A stretch of 50,766 nt of DNA from Polaromonas sp. (GTDB lineage: Bacteria; Pseudomonadota; Gammaproteobacteria; Burkholderiales; Burkholderiaceae_C): NCBI RefSeq assembly GCF_030680935.1, contig NZ_JAUXUP010000064.1:1-50766 (forward strand), in the 5' to 3' direction. Shown piece after piece: positions 1 to 6,645 of the stretch. A model generated the notes under the pieces. It was not told where the DNA came from. It was given only the letters and a program-made list of their open reading frames with translations, and did not search any database. The translations under genes were made by a program, and so were the position numbers. Position 1 is the stretch's first letter. Each line of letters begins with the position of its first letter.

Positions 1-1
1 T

Positions 2-775
<774 letters not shown>

Positions 776-859
776 GCCCGGTTGGTTGATACCGCGTCTT
801 CGGCCCAGAGCGTGACCGACGGGCAGGCACGATGGGTTTAGCGCCGCGATAATCGGCTC

Positions 860-1396
860 ATGACCATCCGCGAAATCCTCAAAATGGGCGATCCGCGCCT
901 GCTGCGCATTGCGCCGCCCGTGACCGTATTCGACTCCGACGGGATCCACCTGCTGGTGTCCGACATGTTCGAAACCATGCGTGCGGTCAGCGGCGCTGGC
1001 CTGGCTGCTCCGCAGATCGGCGTGGACCTGCAACTGGTGATTTTCGGCACCGATGCGGTCAACCCGCGTTACCCGGACGCGCCGCTGGTGCCGCGCACCG
1101 TGTTGCTGAACCCGGTGATCACGCCCCTGTCGGACGAAGAGGAAGACGGCTGGGAGGGTTGCCTGTCGGTGCCCGGCCTGCGCGGGCTGGTGCCACGTTA
1201 CTCACGTATCCGGTACACCGGTGTAGACCCGTACGGTGACCCGATTGACCGCACCGTCGAGGGTTTTCATGCCAGGGTGGTGCAGCACGAATGTGACCAT
1301 CTGATCGGCCAGTTGTATCCGATGCGCGTTCGGGACTTTACGCAGTTCGGCTTCACCGAGGTGCTGTTTCCCGGGCTGGATGCGGCCGATGACTGA
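860..1396 (+). CDS. def: Peptide deformylase
   Basis: A 178-residue peptide deformylase, which removes the formyl group from the N-terminal methionine of nascent proteins. All three family motifs are present: [10 protein letters not shown] near residue 46, EGCLSVPG near residue 99 with the metal-binding Cys, and QHECDHLIG near residue 141 with the two metal-binding His and the catalytic Glu. The start ATG at 860 opens [14 protein letters not shown], the usual N-terminus. No strong Shine-Dalgarno is visible. It is not paired with fmt as in many bacteria; it lies behind ligA and converges with the OmpA-like gene. The family is certain. Because many Burkholderiales have two deformylases, this could be the non-fmt paralogue. 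Confidence 0.95.
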   Translation: MTIREILKMGDPRLLRIAPPVTVFDSDGIHLLVSDMFETMRAVSGAGLAAPQIGVDLQLVIFGTDAVNPRYPDAPLVPRTVLLNPVITPLSDEEEDGWEGCLSVPGLRGLVPRYSRIRYTGVDPYGDPIDRTVEGFHARVVQHECDHLIGQLYPMRVRDFTQFGFTEVLFPGLDAADD

Positions 1397-1411
1397 GTCT
1401 TGCAGCCCATC

Positions 1412-1422
1412 GGGGGGGGGGG
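1412..1422. repeat. G11 homopolymer between convergent genes
   Basis: Eleven consecutive G follow the def stop codon in the short convergent gap before the OmpA-like gene. It is outside both reading frames, so length changes would not alter a protein. It is also a typical place for a sequencing length error. Confidence 0.8.
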
Positions 1423-1466
1423 CGGTTCAGCAGAACCCCGGCAGGGGTGACCGTCCGGTCAGGATT

Positions 1467-1964
1467 TCAGGCAGTTTTCAGCGGCGCGGAGCCCAGGACA
1501 GCCTTCCACCAGGCTGGCGCCCCCGGCGCGGGAATCAGCTTGGCTGCCAATTCGTCGGCTGAACAATATTCGATATTGGCGCGCCGCCGGTAGAGCGGTG
1601 CCTTGCTGCCTTCATCGAGCACCGGGGTCGCTGACCCCTTGCTGTGTCCGGTGATCTGGCTGGCGCGTGCACCTGCCCGTATCAAGGCGCGTGCCACGGC
1701 GCGGCTGCGGCGCTCACCGATCAGCCAGCAATAACGCTGGCTGCCGGTACCCCAGGTATGGCCGGAGACCAGCGCAAACCGTTCAGGATTTTCACGAAGG
1801 TAATCGGCGTGGGCCTGAATCAAGGGCAGAAACTCCGCCTGCAACTCATGGCTGTCCGGTTTGAAGAAGACGCGTCTGGCCAAGGGACGACGGTCGGGAG
1901 CCGAGGCCAAGGAGTGCCTGAGAGTCTCCTCTCCCGACATAATTTCTGTGTAGCGACTCTTCAT
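1467..1964 (-). CDS. Small OmpA-like domain protein without a signal peptide
   Basis: A 165-residue protein that is mostly one OmpA/MotB-type peptidoglycan-binding fold: a beta-strand start (RRVFFKPDSHELQAEFLP), then LVSGHTWGTGSQRYCWLIGERRSRAVARALI and ITGHSKGSATPV, matching the family pattern of D/N-x-G-H ... N-x-x-L-S-x-x-R-A with changes. The start at 1964 is chosen because AGGAGG lies just upstream of ATG AAG (minus strand); an in-frame ATG at 2021 has no such site. There is no signal peptide or lipobox, so export is unexplained, and the usual NxxLSxxRA is degenerate. An AT-rich leader precedes the gene. The 5' half and leader are duplicated as a decayed copy at 3920-4170, showing that this gene originally followed dctM. 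Confidence 0.75.
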   Translation of the reverse strand: MKSRYTEIMSGEETLRHSLASAPDRRPLARRVFFKPDSHELQAEFLPLIQAHADYLRENPERFALVSGHTWGTGSQRYCWLIGERRSRAVARALIRAGARASQITGHSKGSATPVLDEGSKAPLYRRRANIEYCSADELAAKLIPAPGAPAWWKAVLGSAPLKTA

Positions 1965-1974
1965 GTTGGCCTCC

Positions 1975-2142
1975 TGTGGCAGTGGGTGACAAGGACAGCT
2001 GACCACCCCAGCAAGGCGCAACTACATTGATGGTTTACATAACATAAATTATGTAACTCGTTGATTATTATAAAGATTACTACTTTATTTGTCAACCGGC
2101 GTGGAGGCTGGCGGCTCGGGCGGCAGGCCCAACGGCAAGCAT
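1975..2142 (-). repeat. Duplicated leader plus dctM 3' tail (upstream copy)
   Basis: The AT-rich leader of the OmpA-like gene (about 2020-2084) and the last ~55 bases of a dctM gene (2085-2142) match the sequence at 4091-4240. In the dctM frame the tail reads GLPPEPPASTPVDK and stop, against GLPPEPPASAPVDK in the intact dctM. It is therefore a remnant of a second dctM. The leader contains the inverted repeat TTACATAA-(6)-TTATGTAA at 2035-2056, a possible operator. Confidence 0.85.
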
Positions 2143-2310
2143 ACGGGCCAAGTTGCCCAGCAGCCCAAGGATTCGCAGAGGCGAATAGCCTTGGGCGTTG
2201 CGCCCGCGCTTGGTGAGTTCACCGATAGACCTTGCTCGGTTGACGGATGCCCGCGCGTTGTCGGCGCCGATTAAATCGGCCAGTTTTTGATGGGTGTTCT
2301 TATTAGCCAT
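2092..2310 (-). CDS. Hypothetical 72-residue protein with a chimeric C-terminus
   Basis: A short frame with a good ribosome site (AAGGGAG, then ATG GCT on the minus strand). The first ~57 residues (MANKNTHQKLADLIGADNAR ... SPLRILGLLGNLARM) are basic and possibly helical, and I do not recognise them. The last ~15 residues (MLAVGPAARAASLHAG) come from the dctM tail remnant read in a different frame, so the protein end is an accident of the rearrangement. The gene sits in the segment that replaced dctM in the upstream duplicate, next to the membrane protein gene at 2409. It may be expressed, or may be a 3'-truncated gene; function unknown. Confidence 0.4.
   Translation of the reverse strand: MANKNTHQKLADLIGADNARASVNRARSIGELTKRGRNAQGYSPLRILGLLGNLARMLAVGPAARAASLHAG
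2163..2196. repeat. Strong hairpin, 14-bp stem with a 2-nt bulge
   Basis: GCCCAAGG-ATTCGC, loop AGAG, GCGAAT-AG-CCTTGGGC forms 14 base pairs with one two-base bulge. No T-run follows on either strand, so it is not a standard terminator. It lies inside the small hypothetical gene. Confidence 0.7.
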
Positions 2311-2351
2311 GGTGGGCTCCCTTGCTATTTGCCATGGTGCGAGGTTTGAAT

Positions 2352-2408
2352 TGCTACGCTTTTGGTAGCTGCTCGCGCATATTCCACAAAGGCTAGAGGC
2401 CTATTTAA
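2352..2408 (-). repeat. Dispersed Comamonadaceae-type repeat, copy 1
   Basis: On the minus strand this reads TAGGCCTCTAGCC ... GCGCGAGCAGCTACC AAAAGCGTAGCA, the same two-part pattern (GGCTCTAGCC palindrome, then GCGC-AGCAGCTAYC and a TAGCA end) seen at six other places here. It lies directly against the stop codon of the membrane protein gene. Confidence 0.75.
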
Positions 2409-3479
2409 CTATGGCCTCTCGATGAGGCTGCGCAATGCGGCGCTGCCCGTGGGCAGATAGAACAAGAGGCCAATGGCCTGCACTTGCCAGTCTTCGGTGC
2501 TGGTCACGCGTTTGAAGCCTGTCATCACGCAATCGGTGGTACGTACTTCGCCTGCGCCGGGTGGGTTGCCCAGTATTTGGGTGTACGGTGCGAGCCCTTC
2601 TTTGGTCAGCACGAGGTAGGCCCGCGCGCGCGGAATGGGGGCAATGGGGTCTACGCCATCAGGGCGAAAGCCCATGCTGAACTCCGCCGCAGGGGGCGCG
2701 GCTTCAAAAGCAATCTGCGGGGTGAATTCCGAACGAATGACGGAGCCGTTGGATTGCGCCCAGTGCAGGCGCAGGTAGGGTGGTGGCTCTTTGGCGGACC
2801 ACATCAGGTGCACGTCATTGCCATGGGTGCAGTAAACGGGGTGCGCGGTGGATTGGTCTTTGGGCCACTGCCCACCTTGGCGCAGTTCTACCCGCACCAG
2901 CCGCATATCGGGCGCGCCAATAAGCGACTGGGTGTAGATGAGCCCGGCGCCCGCCAGGTTGTAGCGCTGCACAGGTTGCACTTGGTGTTCCAGCGGCGGG
3001 TTGTCCGCCGGCACCTCGCGGCGCTGGCCGATCTCGCGCGAAGCGGCATTCAGAGGCCCTTCCATGGCGAAGTAGGCGGTGCCCGGTATCGCCAGAATGG
3101 CCAAACCGGTGACCCCTAGCGCAAGGCTTTCCAGCACCGTAAGCACCGGGCGCACTCGCCGCCCCACCAGCACATGGCTGCCAAACCACACCAGTGGAGC
3201 CAGCGTATACAGTGAAAGGATGAAAAGGCCCAGTGCCGCGGGGCCTCCCACCGCACGTGCAGGCACGATCACGATGGCAACCGTTGGAAGTGCCGCAAGG
3301 ATGGACATCAGCCGAACCGACAGCCAGCTGCCAACCCGGGCGCTGGGCTTGAAGTAGCGGCTTTCCAGCCAGAGCAGGCCCAGCATCAATGCCAACAGCC
3401 CTGCCGCAACTTGCCACCAGATCTGCTTTTCTTCGGGCGGCATGCGCGCGAAGGTGTCCAACATTTGTTGCCAATCCAT
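2409..3479 (-). CDS. Membrane protein of unknown function, 356 residues
   Basis: The start at 3479 (MDWQQMLDTFARMPPEEKQ) is preferred over an in-frame ATG at 3530 because GAGAGGCTCCTC precedes it. About four hydrophobic segments follow in the first 160 residues (VAAGLLALMLGLLWL; SILAALPTVAIVIV; ALGLFILSLYTLAPLVWFGS; VTGLAILAIPGTAYFAM). A soluble C-terminal part of ~200 residues ends ...GLLFYLPTGSAALRSLIERP. I know no family for it. It lies wholly inside the ~1.4-kb segment that replaced dctM/dctQ in the upstream copy of the duplication, and its stop touches a dispersed repeat, so it is likely acquired or relocated DNA. Function cannot be inferred. Confidence 0.7.
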   Translation of the reverse strand: MDWQQMLDTFARMPPEEKQIWWQVAAGLLALMLGLLWLESRYFKPSARVGSWLSVRLMSILAALPTVAIVIVPARAVGGPAALGLFILSLYTLAPLVWFGSHVLVGRRVRPVLTVLESLALGVTGLAILAIPGTAYFAMEGPLNAASREIGQRREVPADNPPLEHQVQPVQRYNLAGAGLIYTQSLIGAPDMRLVRVELRQGGQWPKDQSTAHPVYCTHGNDVHLMWSAKEPPPYLRLHWAQSNGSVIRSEFTPQIAFEAAPPAAEFSMGFRPDGVDPIAPIPRARAYLVLTKEGLAPYTQILGNPPGAGEVRTTDCVMTGFKRVTSTEDWQVQAIGLLFYLPTGSAALRSLIERP

Positions 3480-3590
3480 GAGGAGCCTCTCTGGTGGTTT
3501 GGGTAGCAAACACTGCTCGCCCGATGTCATCGGGCATAAGCATAAAGGACAAGCTGAACGTCAAGTACGGGGTTATTGGCCGGTGCCACA

Positions 3591-3726
3591 ATGGCGTCCA
3601 CCATTTTTATACCCATGTGCGTTGACCAGCAGCGTGGAGACGGGAGCGCCAGGAAGGCGGCGGCGAAGAGACCACTGGGTTTGCCGCCACTCATTGGAAG
3701 GGAAGGGTGGTCAAACAGCTTGCGTA
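3591..3726 (-). pseudogene. dctQ remnant (second copy)
   Basis: This stretch aligns with dctQ bases 6251-6376 in the same orientation. Shared blocks include GTTGACCAGCAGCGTG, CCAGGAAGGCGGC, ACCACTGG and GTCAAACAGCTTGCG, separated by small indels, so the frame is broken. It is followed after ~30 bases by a glnD remnant, in the same order as the intact dctQ-glnD junction. It is part of the upstream copy of the duplicated unit. Bases 3480-3590 hold nothing I can name. Confidence 0.8.
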
Positions 3727-3753
3727 TGCCAAAAGAAAGTCTTGACGTAAGAC

Positions 3754-3919
3754 CGCGTGCCGTGCTCAGGAAGACAATGCTTCCAGCAGTTCGGTTTCAA
3801 TCGCTATCTGGGCTCGGTGCTGCTGCAATTCAGGTCCGTCGATCAGGAAGGTGTCTTCCACGCGTTCGCCCAGGGAGGGGCACTTTGGCGAACTGCAGAT
3901 TGATGCGGTGCCGGACCAG
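3754..3919 (-). pseudogene. glnD 3'-end remnant
   Basis: Aligned to the end of glnD at 6634-6798, including the stop codon (3766-3768) and some bases beyond it. The readable protein ends [20 protein letters not shown] and then [15 protein letters not shown]; the intact protein differs only at three residues (HNK for QHR) over 35. Over the same codons 18 differ, and 15 of these changes are synonymous. A one-base insertion near 3879-3882 shifts the frame upstream. The homology stops exactly where ompA-like homology begins (3919/3920). Confidence 0.9.
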
Positions 3920-4105
3920 GGCGCGTGCCACGGCGTGGCTACGGCGCTCACCGATTAACCAGCAGTGCCTTTGGCTGCCCCTGTGCCCCTGCCATGCCTG
4001 GAGACCACGGCAAACCGGTCAGGATTTTCATGAAGGTATTCGGGCGGCGGTCTGGTGTCGAGGCCAGGGAGTGTCTGAGCGACTCCTCTCAGTTGGCCTC
4101 TAGGC
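3920..4105 (-). pseudogene. ompA-like 5'-half remnant
   Basis: Matches the intact OmpA-like gene from its middle (1686) to its start (1964), with an internal deletion of ~80 bases and a second deletion that removes the start codon. Shared blocks include GGCGCGTGCCACGGCG, GGCGCTCACCGAT and TCAGGATTTTCA. Only the 5' half of the gene is present, as expected if the duplicated unit begins inside that gene. Confidence 0.88.
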
Positions 4106-4174
4106 AAGGGGGTAAACATATTAATGTTCTACATAATATAAATGATGCAAGCTATTGATTAGCATATATATTAT
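4106..4174 (-). repeat. AT-rich leader (downstream copy), between dctM and the ompA-like remnant
   Basis: This is the native dctM-to-ompA spacer, matching 2020-2084 (TACATAATATAAATGATG against TACATAACATAAATTATG). The inverted repeat of the other copy is less perfect here. Its A+T content stands out against the GC-rich surroundings. Confidence 0.8.
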
Positions 4175-5917
4175 TTATTTATCAACCGGCGCGGAGGCTG
4201 GCGGCTCGGGCGGCAGGCCAAACAGGGCATTCATGTCCATCGCTGGACCGGTCTGGTACTCACCGCCAGGTGCCATCTCCAGCATCCGCTCAGAGATCAC
4301 GCCCTGCTTGAGTTTGACCTTGGCGGCATGGGCCCGTTCGCCAATAACCAGTTGCGGGTACGCGATGATCAGGCCCAGCAAAACAACCTGTATCGCAATA
4401 AAGGGCAGGGCACCCGCGTAAATCTGGCCGGTGGTGATGCGAGCGATTTTTTGGCCGGTTTCGGCGTCCACATAGTCTTCCGAAGGAGCGACGCTGCGCA
4501 GATAGAACAGGGCAAAGCCGAATGGCGGCGTCAGGAAGGAGGTCTGCAGGTTGATACCGATCAGGACGCCGAACCAGATCAGGTCGATTTCCAGCTTGTT
4601 GGCAATCGGTGCCAGCAAGGGCAGAAGAATGAAGGCAATCTCGAAAAAGTCCAGGAAAAACCCGAGCACGAAAACCATGGCGGTCACGGCGATCAGAAAG
4701 CCGGTGCTTCCGCCCGGCAACTTGTCGAACAGGTGTTCCACCCAGACATTGCCGTCCACGGCCTGGAAAGTCAGGCTGAACACCGTGGCGCCCAGCAGAA
4801 TGAAGAGCACAAACGCAGCCAGTTTGGTGGTGGCCAGCAGGGCGTCGATGGCCTGATTGATATCCAGGCGCCGGCGCGCGACGGCCAGGATGAGGGCGCC
4901 CACCGCGCCCATGGCGCCGCCCTCTGTTGGCGTGGCGATTCCCAGAAAGATGGTGCCAAGCACCAGGAAGATCAGTAGCAGGGGTGGGATCAGCACGAAA
5001 GCCACACGCCGTGCCAGCCTGGACAACCAGCGAGTTCCCAGTAGCGTGTCGGCGAGCGCCGCAAAAAAGGCAAAAAGCACGCCACCGGCCAGGGCGACCA
5101 TGACCAGTTCGTCCTTGGGCGCGTCCACGTTCCGGTCGATGGCCTCCAGCACGTACGGATAAAAATGCAGCGCCAACCAGCCCGCAACGCAGCTGAGGGC
5201 GGTCAGGACCAGCAGCGAGCGCGATCCACTCGCGCCATCCGCCTCCTTGTAGATCAGGGCCTCGGGGGGGAGCGCCGGCAGCATTTTGGGAAACACCAAG
5301 GCCATGATCACCACCAGGGCCGCATAAGCCCCGATCAGCATGACTGCGGGTAGCAAGGCGCCGGCATACATCTCGCCGACGCTGCGGCCGAGCTGGTCGG
5401 CCATCACGATCAGCACCAGCGAAGGTGGAACCACCTGTGCCAGGCTGCCGGCCGCGGTGATCACGCCGCTGGCCACACGCCGGTCGTAACCGTAACGCAG
5501 CATGATGGGCATGGAGATCAGCCCCATGGCAATGATGGACGCCGCCACCACACCGGTGGTGGCGGCCAGCAGCGAGCCGACCACCACGACGGCCAGTGCC
5601 AGGCCTCCGCGCATGCGGCCGAAAACCTGCCCGACGGTCTCCAGCAGGTCCTCGGCCATACCGGAACGCTGCAGCACCAGGCCCATGAAGGTGAAAAAGG
5701 GAATGGCCAACAGCGTCTCGTTGGACATGATGCCCAGCATGCGCAGAGGCAGGGCCTGCATCAGGCTGGGCGGCAGCATGCCGAGCTCTATGCCGATGAA
5801 GCCGAAAACCAGCCCGCAGGACACCAGGGCAAAGGCGACAGGCACACCGCTGACCAGAAACAGCGCCAGGCAGCCGAACATGATGGGCGCCATGTTGAGC
5901 ATGATCCACGCGGTCAT
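4175..5917 (-). CDS. dctM: TRAP transporter large permease (DctM family, long form)
   Basis: A 580-residue inner-membrane permease of a tripartite ATP-independent periplasmic transporter, driven by a cation gradient. DctM features are clear: GVPVAFAL, the repeated amphipathic/hydrophobic segments, AAGSLAQVVPPSLVLIVMAD, GIATPTEGGAMGAVGAL and LQTSFLTPPFGFALFYLRS. At 580 residues it is longer than the common ~430-residue DctM. The extra length is a central loop (about residues 225-300) and a hydrophilic tail, as in the mannitol/chloroaromatic-type subgroup. It overlaps dctQ by ATGA (5914-5917), indicating translational coupling. No DctP-type binding protein gene adjoins the pair, so the substrate is unknown. 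A tail fragment of a second copy survives at 2085-2142. Confidence 0.93.
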   Translation of the reverse strand: MTAWIMLNMAPIMFGCLALFLVSGVPVAFALVSCGLVFGFIGIELGMLPPSLMQALPLRMLGIMSNETLLAIPFFTFMGLVLQRSGMAEDLLETVGQVFGRMRGGLALAVVVVGSLLAATTGVVAASIIAMGLISMPIMLRYGYDRRVASGVITAAGSLAQVVPPSLVLIVMADQLGRSVGEMYAGALLPAVMLIGAYAALVVIMALVFPKMLPALPPEALIYKEADGASGSRSLLVLTALSCVAGWLALHFYPYVLEAIDRNVDAPKDELVMVALAGGVLFAFFAALADTLLGTRWLSRLARRVAFVLIPPLLLIFLVLGTIFLGIATPTEGGAMGAVGALILAVARRRLDINQAIDALLATTKLAAFVLFILLGATVFSLTFQAVDGNVWVEHLFDKLPGGSTGFLIAVTAMVFVLGFFLDFFEIAFILLPLLAPIANKLEIDLIWFGVLIGINLQTSFLTPPFGFALFYLRSVAPSEDYVDAETGQKIARITTGQIYAGALPFIAIQVVLLGLIIAYPQLVIGERAHAAKVKLKQGVISERMLEMAPGGEYQTGPAMDMNALFGLPPEPPASAPVDK

Positions 5918-6495
5918 GCTGCGTCTCCCGGCGTCTTGCCACCGAAGCGAAATGTCGGCAGGTCGGCCTCACTGCTCAGGGCTGTGCTTCGGTGGCCGGT
6001 CAGGAAAGCCAGCCGTTTGACGGCTTCGGAGAGCACTTGCAGGGCGAGCAGCGAGAAGCCGAGCGGTATACACAGGTACACGGGCCAGCGGATCAGGCCG
6101 CCCGCGTTGTAGGACATCTCGCCCGATTCCCAGGCCTGGTAGAAAAACTCGCTGCCGAGAAAAATCAGGAGCACGCAGGCGGGAAGGATAAGGAGCAGGA
6201 AGGCCAGCAGGTCCACCCAGGCGCGCGTGCGCTCGGAAAAGAATTGCGAGATGGCGTCGATCCGCACATGTTCGTTGACCAGCAGCGTGTAGGCGGCGGC
6301 GCCCAGGAAGGCGGCAGCAAACAGATACCACTGGATCTCCAGCCAAGCGTTGGAGCTGGCGTCAAACAGCTTGCGCGTCCAGGCATTGCCGGCGCTGATC
6401 AGGATGGAGGCCAGAATCAGCCAGATGCAGCTGCGACCGATTTTTCGGTTCAGGATGTCGATGCCAGCAGACAGCCGGAGCAGCGATTTCACCAT
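5914..6495 (-). CDS. dctQ: TRAP transporter small permease (DctQ family)
   Basis: A 193-residue small membrane subunit that pairs with DctM. Four hydrophobic segments are visible (CIWLILASILISAGNAW; IQWYLFAAAFLGAAAYTLLV; VDLLAFLLLILPACVLLIFLG; WPVYLCIPLGFSLLALQVL) together with the family pattern NEHVRID and FYQAWESGEMSYNAGGLIRWP. The start at 6495 has an excellent AAGGAGG site seven bases upstream. It is the first gene of the dctQM operon; a 150-base AT-rich spacer separates it from the glnD stop. In the usual dctPQM order a binding protein gene would stand here, and it is missing. A broken second copy lies at 3591-3726. Confidence 0.92.
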   Translation of the reverse strand: MVKSLLRLSAGIDILNRKIGRSCIWLILASILISAGNAWTRKLFDASSNAWLEIQWYLFAAAFLGAAAYTLLVNEHVRIDAISQFFSERTRAWVDLLAFLLLILPACVLLIFLGSEFFYQAWESGEMSYNAGGLIRWPVYLCIPLGFSLLALQVLSEAVKRLAFLTGHRSTALSSEADLPTFRFGGKTPGDAA

Positions 6496-6645
6496 GGTGT
6501 TCCTCCTTGGGAGTGGGTTCCCACGACGAGGCGCGGCAGGTACACAAAGTCTTGTTATTCTTTTATAACTCTTTGTGCTGACAAGCTATGAATTATATAT
6601 TTCCTGAGGATAAAAGCAAGGCCGCCTCAGAGTGCCGCGCCGCGC

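Noticed and set aside
4290..5972. Second minus-strand frame overlapping dctM
   Set aside because: Arg/Ala/Gly-rich frame-shifted reading of dctM; the in-frame DctM motifs are unambiguous.
6540..6620. AT-rich sequence before dctQ as a promoter
   Set aside because: TTGTCA and TA-rich hexamers are present, but no pair has acceptable spacing; a promoter is likely there but cannot be placed.
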